The translations under genes were made by a program, and so were the position numbers. Source: Protula sp. h YS-2021 (Eukaryota; Annelida; Polychaeta; Sabellida; Serpulidae). From it: DNA of 64,000 nt. Shown here one piece after another: positions 33,412 to 45,619 of the stretch (position 1 is the stretch's first letter; every line of letters begins with the position of its first letter). The notes below the pieces were generated by a model. That model saw only the letters and a list, made by a program, of their open reading frames with translations. It had not been told where the DNA came from and made no database searches. The stretch covers positions 38,785,502-38,849,501 of the forward strand of contig OX457031.1 in assembly GCA_949752745.1 (NCBI GenBank). Reading direction: 5' to 3'.

Positions 33412-35540
33412 TATGTCTCCCCGATCAAGGGGAGACATATAGTGTTTTTACGTTCTGTGTGTGTGTGTGTCAGTCTGTTGTGAGCGAAATGTTGTGTGCA
33501 AGATATCTCGAAAACAAAAAGTTAGATGAACTTCAAGCTTGATCTGTTTATTCCTTGGGTAGCTCGGGCGGTTCTCTCAACTTTTGACGAACGTTACGTT
33601 ATATGACGTCATTACGTAAAAATCATGTTCGAAATTTCTCAGCGGCTGAATGTCCGAGAAAGTTGAAACTTGGTTGGATTGTTGCTTGGTAGGTCTGAAA
33701 GATTCTGTCAAGTTTTTTTCGCGAGTACAACGAACGATTGGGGCGTATGACGTCATCACGTAAAATAGGTATATATTTCTGAACAAGATTTTGTGTGCAA
33801 AATACCTCGGTAATGAAAAATCTTATTGGCTGCAAATTTTATGTGGATATTCCTTGGGTCAGTTGGACTGTGAACTTTTGACGCATGTTACATTTTTAGG
33901 GAAGGCGTATAACGTCATTACGTAAAAATCTTGCATGTAAAATTTTTCAGCCGCTGAACATCGGAGAAAGTTGAAACTTGATGGGTTTTTGACTTGATAA
34001 GTCCGAAAGATTCTATCCAAGTTTGTCGCGATTACAATGAACGAGTGCGGCGTTTGACGTCATCACGCAAAATATGCATATAACTTGGACAAATCTTGTG
34101 TATACACTATCTCGATAACCAAAAGTCGTATCGACTTCAAATTTTGTATTGGTATTCTTTGGATCAGTCGGACGGGTTCTGTCATCTTTTGACTTGTGTA
34201 GCGAAATTAAGAAAGGCGTCTGACGTCATTACGTTAAAATCTTATATGTGTACATTTCTCAGCCGCTGAACATCGGAGAAAGTTGAAACTTGGTGGGAAT
34301 GTTGCTTGGTAGGTCCAAAGGATTGTGTCAAATATGTCCGGACGCCATTGGGTAAGAATATCTCGATAGCGGAAAATCGGATCGACTTTCGGCTCCACCC
34401 TCTGACCCCGCCCCCTTCCCCAGCTCGACCTGCGCTTCCCTCTTTTGTCGGTTCTTTTGTTAACTAAGGCTAGTTCTTAATTACGTTTGGGATATCAGCG
34501 TTTTCCAGAAGATTCTCCAATGTTCCTGCAATGTTTAGACATACTTGAAAACATTAGCTAAACAGTTATCGATCATTGCTTGACTTTCGTGTAATGAATC
34601 TTTTTGAGCTTTACTCGCCTGCAGCTGCTATTAGCGCGTTTGCATTTGGCTACCAAGCTGTTCCATATATGGGAGTAATTACGTAACGGCTCGCAATGTT
34701 TGTGTAGTACCTGGAATTACCTTTCACTTTTAAAAGTGGGTCATCTCATACATTGTGTTATGACAAACAGCGCACTATTTTGACACCAAAATGTCTTCCC
34801 TCACTCTCCCAGATAGGTGATGTGTGGTACACTTTTGAAGAATGTCTTTCTAGTGCTTTTTTAGCAAACGTAAAGGTACAGTTAGTGCACATACCTTTAC
34901 GTTTGCTAAAATGGTTAGGGTTACATCAGATATTTCAGTAGACCTATTTTGTAACTGCCACCTTCAAGATCAGGATAAAAAGACGTAAAGTAAAACCTGT
35001 TTGTAGTGGCCAACTTATATTTTCGGTTAACAAAACGAACGTTAAAACTTTCCTGCCTTGACCAACTTCCAGAGCCGGATAAACAAAATACGTACAGTAA
35101 AACTGTTGTAATGACCAACTTCAAAACCAGGATAAAATGGGCCTACAGTAAAACCTTCTAGACCCAGATAAAACACCTAAATCTAACCCCCCCCCCCCCA
35201 TCTTCAAACATTGGATAAAGGTGATACGCAACCCGACTACTGGGCTCATGGGATTCATTAATATAAGGTAAAAAAAAATTCTCACTATACTGAAAATAAT
35301 ACACAGTCGTTCAAATAAAACTTTGTCGTTCAAATGACAGCTCAGGGAAACAGAAAAATGGAAAATTGTTACTAGTGAATTATGGGTTTAGTCGGAGAGA
35401 CATTTGTTTTTGTTTACAAAAACAAACAAAAAATAATAGGTGTCGAATGAAATTGTGTGATCTAAGCCTGTACTCTTATGTTTTGTGGACACTGCCGCTC
35501 TAGTTATCTACCTGGTCATAACGTTTTCTGGTGATTGTGT
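33412..35540 (+). repeat. Family E element with hairpin head
   Basis: The head TATGTCTCCCC folds with GGGGAGACATATAG (33414-33442). It is followed by a (GT)n run and 'cagtctgttgtgagcg'. The core has ~150-bp units with 'acgtcattacgtaaaaatc' and 'gccgctgaacatcggag' to about 34360. Next comes the module with 'gttccatatatgggag', then ~60-bp units with 'aggataaaaagacg', then 'gtttttgtttacaaaaacaa'. A similar head is at 52272. Bases from 33781 on are duplicated at 37330. Confidence 0.7.
34859..34911. repeat. Perfect 20-bp stem hairpin
   Basis: Arms TTTTAGCAAACGTAAAGGTA (34859-34878) and its exact complement (34892-34911) with a 13-nt loop. Other family E copies at this site read 'tttttagccgacgggaatg' and have no such stem. 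Also present in the duplicate at 38408-38460. Confidence 0.9.
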
Positions 35541-35944
35541 GTCTGATTTGATATAAAATAATGTTTAGGTTTAATAGAAAGAAGAGAAAACAATTAGAGT
35601 AACCCACTTTCAAAGTTCTTTCCTCGTACATATTATGAAGCTTAGGTACTCAAAACTGTGTTTCTTCTGAACGGTAATTCTTTCAAGTTTTCACAGCTCA
35701 ACAACGGAAACCACTTCTCAGCAACGAATCTATGGTAAAAAAAAGCTGAAATGTCGGAATCCAGAGAAAACAGGAATAGATCATTATGAAGCAAATTAGC
35801 TGTCGTGATGTGTGTCGTATCGTCGGCATCCACCCGTCGGCGAGAGACGATGGATATCTGCAGAAGACGGGGTTCACTTCGTCATGTGTAGTCGGTTTGG
35901 CGGTAGCTCTCTTTGTTCTTCTGACCTGTAGTTCTAGGAACCAC

Positions 35945-36520
35945 TTTTTAGTCCCCCGCAGGGGGACTATAGTTTTCGGGTTTGTCTGTCCGTCCGTCTG
36001 TCAGTCTGTCGACACCTTTTTTGTTAACACACTCGAGCATACATTTTTAGACCGATTGTTAAGATATTGTACATATGGGTAGTACTAGGAACGAACAAGG
36101 ATCGGTATTGTAAATGAGCCATGTCGGCCCAAGGACATTGGCCCAGCTCAACTTCACAAATTTTCCCGATCCTTACTCATTTGAATGAGTTTGTTAACAC
36201 ACTCAAGCCTACATTTCTGGATCGATTGTTGAAATGTTTTACATATATGAAGTTTTGGGACCAAGAAAGGTCGGTATTGTAAATGAGCCCTGTCGGCCCA
36301 AGGACATTGGCCCAGCTGAACTTCATAAATTTTCCCAACCCTTACATACTGGAATGAGTTTGTTAACACACTCAAGCTTACATTTTTTGATCAATTGGCA
36401 AAATGTTATACACATAGGTAGTATGGGTGATAACTAGAATTGGTATTGTAAATGAGCCAGGTCGGCCCAAGGACATTGGCCCAGCTGGAATTTTAAAATT
36501 CACGACTAAGATATGAATTG
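35945..36520 (+). repeat. Family F repeat with hairpin head, copy 1
   Basis: A T5 run precedes AGTCCCC, which folds with GGGGACTATAG. 'tttgtctgtccgtccgtctg' follows. Three units of about 170 bp contain 'ggtattgtaaatgagcc', 'cggcccaaggacattggccc' and 'ttgttaacacactcaagc'. A 98-codon frame (35786-36082) runs into the head and is unlikely to be a gene. Confidence 0.75.
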
Positions 36521-36767
36521 CTTACAGGTTGCGGTCCAACCTAACAAAATCAAATGCTGGGATTGTACGCCTGCGGGGGACATAGTCAGTTTCACTGACC
36601 CACTTGTTGTCATGAGTTTTTCAGCCCTTGGCTCAAATTCGGTTGCGAACCGTTTTGACAGCGGTGTTAGATTCCCATTCAGATCAAGCTATTTCAAATG
36701 CTTTCATGTCTGGTTTACATGGATTTTTTAACCTTGTCCTTACAGGTCTTTAGGGATGCGCCCATCG

Positions 36768-37080
36768 TTCATTTATTCCCAACGGGGAATATATGCAATC
36801 GACCACGTGTCGGTTTGTCGGTCTGTGGGTCGGTCTGTCATCAAGAGCTTGTTAACACGATAACTTAAAAAGTCCTTCAAGGATTTTAATGAAACTTGGT
36901 ATGTAGCTTCTATGGGAACAAACACAGATCGGTATTGTAAATGGGCCAGGTTCGTCCAAAGAAAATGGACCAGCTGGACTTGGAAAATTTCAGCTCTTGA
37001 CTGACTGTTGATGGCCGTGTTTAACTGATGGGGGAGGGTGCTGTGGGAAATATGTGAGCTATGCACACTGCTCTAGTTTT
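36768..37080 (+). repeat. Family F2 repeat with ATTCCC hairpin head
   Basis: The head ATTCCC folds with GGGGAATATATG, then 'gtcggtttgtcggtctgtg', 'aagagcttgttaacacgata' and 'ggtattgtaaatgggccagg'. Other copies lie at 40118-40410 and 42388-42700. Confidence 0.7.
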
Positions 37081-37329
37081 TCGTGCATGGCCTAGCCAGC
37101 ACATACGTTTCTGTTTGAACAACCCTGTCACATTAGGGAGATCCGCCGTGTCAAAGACTGCACGACCGGGAGGTGGAACTTATTCAGTCTGATCTCTTGT
37201 CGCGCCCGATAAATAAATCATGTAACTAACTCGTGTCGCACATATGTTGTCCAGGTCTCGCTGCCCTATAGTAGTGTGCTAAGAACACAAGAACGGTAAA
37301 CTGCAGTTTTTGTTTTGATGGTTATTTTT
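37081..37329 (-). pseudogene. LINE C-terminal fragment, cut by the duplication junction
   Basis: Same sequence as 42715-42963 and truncated at the duplication breakpoint. It encodes, with breaks, KQKRMCWLGHA, the end of a LINE ORF2 that continues upstream only in copy 2. Confidence 0.7.
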
Positions 37330-38407
37330 GAACAAGATTTTGTGTGCAAAATACCTCGGTAATGAAAAATCTTATTGGCTGCAAATTTTATGTGGATATT
37401 CCTTGGGTCAGTTGGACTGTGAACTTTTGACGCATGTTACATTTTTAGGGAAGGCGTATAACGTCATTACGTAAAAATCTTGCATGTAAAATTTTTCAGC
37501 CGCTGAACATCGGAGAAAGTTGAAACTTGATGGGTTTTTGACTTGATAAGTCCGAAAGATTCTATCCAAGTTTGTCGCGATTACAATGAACGAGTGCGGC
37601 GTTTGACGTCATCACGCAAAATATGCATATAACTTGGACAAATCTTGTGTATACACTATCTCGATAACCAAAAGTCGTATCGACTTCAAATTTTGTATTG
37701 GTATTCTTTGGATCAGTCGGACGGGTTCTGTCATCTTTTGACTTGTGTAGCGAAATTAAGAAAGGCGTCTGACGTCATTACGTTAAAATCTTATATGTGT
37801 ACATTTCTCAGCCGCTGAACATCGGAGAAAGTTGAAACTTGGTGGGAATGTTGCTTGGTAGGTCCAAAGGATTGTGTCAAATATGTCCGGACGCCATTGG
37901 GTAAGAATATCTCGATAGCGGAAAATCGGATCGACTTTCGGCTCCACCCTCTGACCCCGCCCCCTTCCCCAGCTCGACCTGCGCTTCCCTCTTTTGTCGG
38001 TTCTTTTGTTAACTAAGGCTAGTTCTTAATTACGTTTGGGATATCAGCGTTTTCCAGAAGATTCTCCAATGTTCCTGCAATGTTTAGACATACTTGAAAA
38101 CATTAGCTAAACAGTTATCGATCATTGCTTGACTTTCGTGTAATGAATCTTTTTGAGCTTTACTCGCCTGCAGCTGCTATTAGCGCGTTTGCATTTGGCT
38201 ACCAAGCTGTTCCATATATGGGAGTAATTACGTAACGGCTCGCAATGTTTGTGTAGTACCTGGAATTACCTTTCACTTCTAAAAGTGGGTCATCTCATAC
38301 ATTGTGTTATGACAAACAGCGCACTATTTTGACACCAAAATGTCTTCCCTCACTCTCCCAGATAGGTGATGTGTGGTACACTTTTGAAGAATGTCTTTCT
38401 AGTGCTT

Positions 38408-38460
38408 TTTTAGCAAACGTAAAGGTACAGTTAGTGCACATACCTTTACGTTTGCTAAAA
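38408..38460. repeat. Perfect 20-bp stem hairpin, duplicate
   Basis: Same 20-bp arms and 13-nt loop as at 34859-34911, unchanged. Confidence 0.9.
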
Positions 38461-39090
38461 TGGTTAGGGTTACATCAGATATTTCAGTAGACCTATTTTG
38501 TAACTGCCACCTTCAAGATCAGGATAAAAAGACGTAAAGTAAAACCTGTTTGTAGTGGCCAACTTATATTTTCGGTTAACAAAACGAACGTTAAAACTTT
38601 CCTGCCTTGACCAACTTCCAGAGACGGATAAACAAAATACGTACAGTAAAACTGTTGTAATGACCAACTTCAAAACCAGGATAAAATGGGCCTACAGTAA
38701 AACCTTCTAGACCCAGATAAAACACCTAAATCTAACCCCCCCCCCCCCCCCCCCCCATCTTCAAACATTGGATAAAGGTGATACGCAACCCGACTACTGG
38801 GCTCATGGGATTCATTAATATAAGGTAAAAAAAATTCTCAATATTCTGAAAATAATACACAGTCGTTCAAATAAAACTTTGTCGTTCAAATGACAGCTCA
38901 GGGAAACAGAAAAATGGAAAATTGTTACTAGTGAATTATGGGTTTAGTCGGGGAGACATTTGTTTTTGTTTACAAAAACAAAAAAAATAATAGGTGTCGA
39001 ATTAAATTGTGTGATCTAAGCCTGTACTCTTATGTTTTGTGGACACTGCCGCTCTAGTTATCTACCTGGTCATAACGTTTTCTGGTGACT

Positions 39091-41157
39091 GTTGGCAAAA
39101 ATTTCCGTAAAATTTTAACCAACTCCAGAAAATAGCCTCGTTGCCTTTGTAGTTTTAAGTAGCAGTAGCATTCATTAGCATTCATTGCTACCAACCTGGC
39201 TATTTTTTTGCCAATTTGCAAAAATTGGAGGAAACATTGTCCCAAAAAAAGAAAGAGTTTAAAACGTATGACCTAGCATTTTCATGGAAATGTTAAAAAT
39301 TTTGGGTTGAAAATAGGGTGCGGTTACTTGTTTTGGAACTTCGCCTTAAATTGGCGAAAATTTTAACGAAAAACAAAAAACAAAAAAAAAAAAAAAAACA
39401 AAAAAAAAAAAAAATCAGTAAAATCATAACGGATTCCAGAAAAATAGCTTCACTGTCTTGAATTTTCAAGTCTAGGTTGCAATCATTACTGTTCATCTGG
39501 ACGTTACTTGCTTTCCATAATTGGCCAAAAATTTGCGGAAATATTGGCTAAAAGAGAAAAGAAATCAGTAAAATCTTAACTCACGATAGATGAGTTATTG
39601 AAACTCACTCATATTTTAGATGAAGACAGTACATTGGCACTCACTGGCTATTCCTGTTTTTCATGATTTGGAGAAATTGGCGGGAATATTTGCAAAAACC
39701 AATTTCTTACTAAACTTTTAACTAGCGCCAGTTATGTAATATTACCTTCTTAAAATTTTGAATTCGTCGTCGGATATTCGAGCCTAACGCTAACGCAAGG
39801 AATATTATGTTAGCTTCTTAAAATTATGAATTGTGAAAGCGGAAATTAGCACGTGTCTGGCTATAACGTTTTTGTTGATTCGCCAAAAACATTATTGAAA
39901 ACGCAGCTGGACAATCGTGTTATACTTGCTACACCTGTACTTGGACGTACATAGAAACTGAGAATTTAGATGCGCACAACACAAATTACGTGCCTGCCTC
40001 ATCAGAAATGGGAAAAAGGTGTTACGTAATCCGACTTCTCATCATCAGATCACATCATATGTATATATTCAGATATATGTGTATATATTTGTATAAGATG
40101 AATAGTCTTATAATTTATTTATTCCCCACAGGGGGAATATATGCGATCGACCAGGCGTCGGTCTGTCGGTCTGTCATCAAGAGCTTGTTAACACGATAAC
40201 TTAAAATCTGCTGCAAGGATTTTATTGAAACTTGGTATGTAGCTTCTATGGGAACAAACACGGATCGGTATTGTAAATGGGCCAGGTTCATCCAAGGAAA
40301 ATGGACCAGCCAGACTTAGAAAATTTCAGCTCTTGATTGACTATTGATGGCCGTGTTTAACTGATGGGGGGGGGGGGGCTGTAGGGAATATGTGGGCTAC
40401 GCACACTGCTGTAGTTCCGAAATAGTATAACATTGCCAAAATAAAACCGAAGGCGGTACAAGCGGTGGAAAAGGAGGGGGTAGGGGAGCTGAAGGGAGAA
40501 ACATTTGTTTTTGTTTACAGAAACAAAACGGAAATGACTGGACGATGAAAATGTTTCATATGATCGGGTACACTGATGTTGGTGTGCAGTGGCCGGTCTA
40601 GTTCAGAATTGTTTTTCAACGCATAGGGAAAGAATATTTGTAAACAACAATGACGGTTCTAATAACCTTATTCCTGCGTGAATTCGGGTTACAAAAGCGT
40701 GAACAAAGCATATCTGGCGGAGCCGTGTGGACAAGTTTAGGTAATGAACGAAATATGTACTGAAGCAAAAGTGTACATGTACATGTTGCTCAGTGTGTAA
40801 TGGTTGCTATATGTATGTAATAAATTGTTCGGTGATTTACATTTCGTGTATTTGATGCATTTTAATGTATAGTGTAATTGCATTTTACTTCAAATGCTAG
40901 GTTTAAAAATAATTGTCTATATGCATTTGTCACTTATTTTGATAATCTTGATATAATCTCCATGCATATTGGTTTGTTATCTTTTATATAAAATGATGCA
41001 TGGGTTTAATAGAAAAGGAGAGAATATCATCGTTTATCATGAACAGCACTTTCTCTACATCAGTTGTGAATTATGGGATTGGGTTATATGTCCTTATTGA
41101 TGCATTTGATTAAGTGTTGAAAACGAGGGTTGTGTTCACTTTCCATGCGCACTGCTT
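39091..41157 (+). repeat. Copy-2-only block: family A units, F2 repeat, AT-rich DNA
   Basis: 39091-39910 is family A core ('aaaattttaaccaactccag', 'ctacctacctggctat'-like units). 40118-40410 is family F2 with a head ATTCCCC/GGGGGAATATATG. 40490-40560 has the 'gtttttgtttacag' motif of family E. 40600-41157 is AT-rich with no recognised feature. Confidence 0.65.
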
Positions 41158-41564
41158 TGTCTGATTTGACATAAAATAATGTTTAGGTTTAATAGAAAGA
41201 AGAGAAAACAATTAGAGCAACCCACTTTCAAAGTTCTTTCCTCGTACATATTATGAAGCTTAGGTACTCCAAACTGTGTTTCTTCTGAACGGTAATTCTT
41301 TCAAGTTTTCACAGCTCAACAACGGAAACCACTTCTCAGCAACGAATCTGTGGTAAAAAAAAAAGCTGAAATGTCGGAATCCAGAGAAAACAGGAATAGA
41401 TCATTATGAAGCAAATTAGCTGTCGTGATGTGTGTCGTATCGTCGGCATCCACCCGTCGGCGAGAGACGATGGATATCTGCAGAAGACGGGGTTCACTTC
41501 GTCATGTGTAGTCGGTTTGGCGGTAGCTCTCTTTGTTCTTCTGACCTGTAGTTCTAGGAACCAC

Positions 41565-42135
41565 TTTTTAGTCCCCCGCAGGGGGACTATAGTTTTCGGG
41601 TTTGTCTGTCCGTCCGTCTGTCAGTCTGTCGACACCTTTTTTGTTAACACACTCGAGCATACATTTTTAGACCGATTGTTAAGATATTGTACATATGGGT
41701 AGTACTGGAACGAACAAGGATCGGTATTGTAAATGAGCCATGTCGGCCCAAGGACATTGGCCCAGCTCAACTTCACAAATTTTCCCGATCCTTACTCATT
41801 TGAATGAGTTTGTTAACACACTCAAGCCTACATTTCTGGATCGATTGTTGAAATGTTTTACATATATGAAGTTTTGGGACCAAGAAAGGTCGGTATTGTA
41901 AATGAGCCCTGTCGGCCCAAGGACATTGGCCCAGCTGAACTTCATAAATTTTCCCAACCCTTACATACTGGAATGAGTTTGTTAACACACTCAAGCCTAC
42001 ATTTTTTGATCAATTGGCAAAATGTTATACACATAGGTAGTATGGGTGATAACTAGAATTGGTATTGTAAATGAGCCAGGTCGGCCCAAGGACATTGGCC
42101 CAGCTGGAATTTTAAAATTCACGACTAAGATATGA
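41565..42135 (+). repeat. Family F repeat with hairpin head, copy 2
   Basis: Duplicate of 35945-36520, with the same head (AGTCCCC / GGGGACTATAG) and three units. Confidence 0.75.
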
Positions 42136-42387
42136 ATTGCTTACAGGTTGCGGTCCAACCTAACAAAATCAAATGCTTGGATTGTACGCCTGCGGGGGAC
42201 ATAGTCAGTTTCACTGACCCACTTGTTGTCATGAGTTTTTCAGCCCTTGGCTCAAATTCGGTTGCGAACCGTTTTGACAGCGGTGTTAGATTCCCATTCA
42301 GATCAAGCTATTTCAAATGCTTTCATGTCTGGTTTACATGGATTTTTTAACCTTGTCCTTACAGGTCTTTAGGGATGCGCCCATCGT

Positions 42388-42700
42388 TCATTTATTCCCC
42401 ACGGGGAATATATGCAATCGACCACGTGTCGGTTTGTCAGTCTGTCCGTCGGTCTGTCATCAAGAGCTTGTTAACACGATAAGTTAACACGATAACTTAA
42501 AAAGTCCTTCAAGGATTTTAATGAAACTTGGCATGTAGCTTCTATGGGAACAAACACAGATCGGTATTGTAAATGGGCCAGGTTCGTCCAAAGAAAATGG
42601 ACCAGCTGGACTTGGAAAATTTCAGCTCTTGACTGACTGTTGATGGCCGTGTTTAACTGATGGGGGGAGGGTGCTGTGGGAAATATGTGAGCTATGCACA
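42388..42700 (+). repeat. Family F2 repeat, copy 2
   Basis: Duplicate of 36768-37080, with a small internal repeat ('aagttaacacgata') not present in copy 1. Confidence 0.7.
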
Positions 42701-42714
42701 CTGCTCTAGTTTTT

Positions 42715-43240
42715 CGTGCATGGCCTAGCCAGCACATACGTTTCTGTTTGAACAACCCTGTCACATTAGGGAGATCCGCCGTGTCAAAGACTGCACGACC
42801 GGGAGGTGGAACTTATTCAGTCTGATCTCTTGTCGCGTCCGATAAATAAATCATGTAACTAACTCGTGTCGCACATATGTTGTCCAGGTCTCGCTGCCCT
42901 ATAGTAGTGTGCTAAGAACACAAGAACGGTAAACTGCAGTTTTTGTTTTGATGGTTATTTTTGGGTTGTTCCACGCGCGTTTTCTGAGACGGGCGAATGT
43001 TGTAGCAGCTTTGCCGATTCGAATATTTAGCTCTTCGTCTATGGAAAAGCTATTGGTGGTGATTGATCCCAGAAAACAAAACTTCTGTGCGACTTCTAAA
43101 GGTGAATTTGTCAGGGCCATTGACTGACTCTGACTCAACCCCATGGTGTTTCAGAAACATGGCAGGTAAATTTACAGGCTGAATCCAATGCTTCGATGTC
43201 GTTATTGTGTTATCATTTTCTAAAATGTTAGCTGTTTTTC
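42715..43240 (-). pseudogene. LINE reverse-transcriptase C-terminal fragment
   Basis: Read from 43240 down: ALTNSPLEVAQKFCFLGSIT, then IRIGKAATTFARLRKRAWNN, PKITIKTKTAVYRSCVLSTL, and after breaks KQKRMCWLGHARKT. This is the tail of a LINE ORF2 protein of the kind often annotated 'craniofacial development protein 2-like' in invertebrates. It is a different lineage from LINE-1 and LINE-2. It is truncated at both ends and broken near 42900. Confidence 0.75.
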
Positions 43241-44383
43241 TGTGGTGCAAATTTAACCTCTACTTCTTAAATGTCTGTCTCCCCTGGCATCGGCACTCTG
43301 TCTGGAGCAAGGCATAATTGAATATAGATAATGAATATATGTGTGTATGTATTCATAAGTATATCTCTTAACATCGTATGAGAATTTTTCTCATGCTGAC
43401 ATATCCTGACGATACGAAAACGCCCATACCCAATATTGTATACAACAATTTAATTTTGATTTTAAATAAAAATGAGAATACGTCAAGCAAATAAGAAGTC
43501 ACAGATTTCTTGTGATTTGAGAAACAAGGTACTGCACTCAGAATTAGTCGATTGCCTAAGAGACTAACGCAGATGAAAGACAATTCAACCTCTGTCATTT
43601 TACGTATATTTTAATTCGAATGAGCCTTATTTCCTCTAAGCGAAACAAACGTCTGTGGATTCGTTTTTGAGTAATATACTCTTGTTTTATATTGTTAATC
43701 ATATAATCATATAATCTTAATCACATGTATATATATATCTAGGTAATTATTCTTCTGGGCAAAGTGGCACACATAAATAGTATTGGGAAAACGACGTGTT
43801 GTTGTGTTTGATAAAAGAAAAGTATGTTGACAATTGTGAAAGTGGAGAAGATGGGTTATTCAGTGTTTTACTAAGGATGGAAGAACAGGGGGCTTAATAT
43901 CCCCCTCTGTAAAAGAAATATGGGCTTTTTTCCCCATGGTAGGGGATGTCGGAGAAATCTTACACAAGATACAAAAGTACTAATGTTCAATTAATGTATT
44001 CTAAATCGTAGCCATTTTGTTTTGTTTTAAGCAGAACGGAAGAGTTGAGGGATTGTTCTGGTAAATATGAATCGATTCCACACAAATTGTGGTGTGTAAA
44101 ATGAGCAGTGGTCACTAATTAATTTGTAATGTTCATCTGACCATCGAACAAAAATCCCCCTCGGTAGAACAAGAAGGGGCTTTTCAAATTCAGTGGGGAA
44201 TTTTTTTAGCCCCCTAGTGTTTCAAAAAGGGGGCTAAAATGGTGAGAGAGGGGAGAAATCCCCTAAATTCCCCTCTGGGAAAAACACTGGTTATTGTTGT
44301 TGCAAGTACTATTGCAAATAAATGTTGATGGTGATTATTTGGTGTTTTTTTTTCTGAATTGCAATATTTTACCAATATATATA
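43241..44383. other. AT-rich intron block with one hairpin
   Basis: No gene. At 44201-44235 a T7 run precedes AGCCCCCT (44208-44215), which folds with AGGGGGCT (44228-44235) and is followed by aaaatgg. This is another head-like hairpin, here without a visible core. Confidence 0.5.
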
Positions 44384-45236
44384 CAGATGAAATCACTTAA
44401 TCGCATACCGGTTAAACGCATAAATCGGTTAACTGCATATTATTCGCAAATCCCAAACCATTTCCAATGCTATCTTTTGGAAATTTAACCGGATAATTGC
44501 ATACCGCTTAATCGCATAAACTGGATAAACGCATAGCCCATCACGTTAAAATGGGAAGCACACCGGTTAATTGCATAATTCTGGTTGACTATCGAAACAG
44601 GGCCACACTTAAAGCAAACTAAGGGAGTGAGCTGCCCCTCGTTTATTTATCTAATGCATTGTTTTCTGTTTGCTTGACCCATTTTCTACATGTAACAACC
44701 GCATTCGCGGTTGTTAACAGTAAGTCTCGAACTCTTGATCACCGCACTCTCTCAGATCTCATTAGATAATGACCTTTATCCTTAATCCCCGCACTGCCTT
44801 AGCTGACGCTAGATAATGGCCTGCAACTCCTAATCCCCACCCTGCCCGAGCTCTCACTAAATAATGGCCTGAAACCCTTAATCCCCACGTTACCTCAGAT
44901 AACCGTGAGCGCAAAGTCATCATTTAAGCACTCAACCAAGAAGAAATTTTACCATTTATAGTTCGAAATTGTGCCGGTTATGGTTAATTCGTCAAAATGG
45001 CAGAAAGTAAATCAAAACGAAAAGACCTAATTCTCTCGGATAAAATACTAGTAATAAAAGAACTGGATAACACAGTTTCTCAAATGTGGGGATGAGGAGG
45101 GGCGGGGGTGCACGTCTAATAACTACCGCAAATGAAAAAAATAGGCACGGCAAGAGTACTCCGGATAAACGCATATATCGGATAAACGCATAACAGGGCT
45201 TGGCAAATTGACTATGCGATTAACCGGTTTCGTCTG
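44384..45236 (+). mobile_element. Tigger-type MITE, copy 2 (853 bp)
   Basis: TA flanks both ends (44382-44383, 45237-45238). It starts CAGATGAAATCACTTAATCG and ends CGATTAACCGGTTTCGTCTG. It has the same internal layout as copy 1 at 23784-24632, in the opposite orientation, and is closely similar throughout. Confidence 0.82.
44997..45095 (+). pseudogene. Transposase start remnant in MITE copy 2
   Basis: 32 codons, MAESKSKRKDLILSDKILVI then KELDNTVSQMWG and TGA. Same pipsqueak-type HTH start and same stop position as the remnant in copy 1. The two peptides differ at five or so residues. Confidence 0.65.
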
Positions 45237-45619
45237 TACAGGTTAACGATGACTGTATGCTCCATGCGTATCATCTTACAGCTGAACGTCGCGTCTCCCG
45301 GCTAAATAACGTACATTAATACCACCGGATTAATAAGAAAAATAAATAACTACGGTGTGTAAAAGCAATAAATCGAGAAAATCGATAGCCCGTCCCCCGC
45401 TTCACCCCACCCGTTCATATTTGTCCGTACGTACGTGTTTTATAAGTCTACCCTAAAACATCAGAATGTGAATCCTTTTTAACGCGATATCGCAGGAACG
45501 TGTCACTGGCATATTTCAAGGGGTTAGTGATTTCAAAGAGGGTTTCTTCCGCTCCTTCCTACTAGATTTGCACCCTGCCATGTCAGGACAGATGACTTTT
45601 TCAGGGAGGTAGGGGGAAG

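Larger units (their letters stand above)
33781..37329 (+). repeat. Tandem segmental duplication, copy 1 (3.5 kb)
   Basis: Near-identical to 37330-39090 plus 41158-42963. The first block keeps a constant offset of 3549 up to a C-run (13 C at 35187-35199 against 21 C in copy 2). Differences are few, for example a T/C near 34728/38277 and a C/A near 35074/38623. Copies are head to tail. The junction at 37329/37330 joins '...ggttatttttg' to 'aacaagattttgtg', with only a few bases of microhomology. Confidence 0.92.
37330..42963 (+). repeat. Tandem segmental duplication, copy 2 (5.6 kb)
   Basis: It matches copy 1 over 37330-39090 and 41158-42963. It differs by an extra 2.07 kb block (39091-41157) absent from copy 1. 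The family A reading frame of units continues naturally across 39090 ('gttttctggtgac', 'tgttggcaaaaattt'), so copy 2 keeps the older arrangement and copy 1 has a deletion. Confidence 0.9.

Noticed and set aside
35786..41702. Duplicated 98-codon ORF (35786-36082 and 41406-41702)
   Set aside because: The second half is the family F hairpin head and TGTCCG run; the duplication is genomic and explains the identity.
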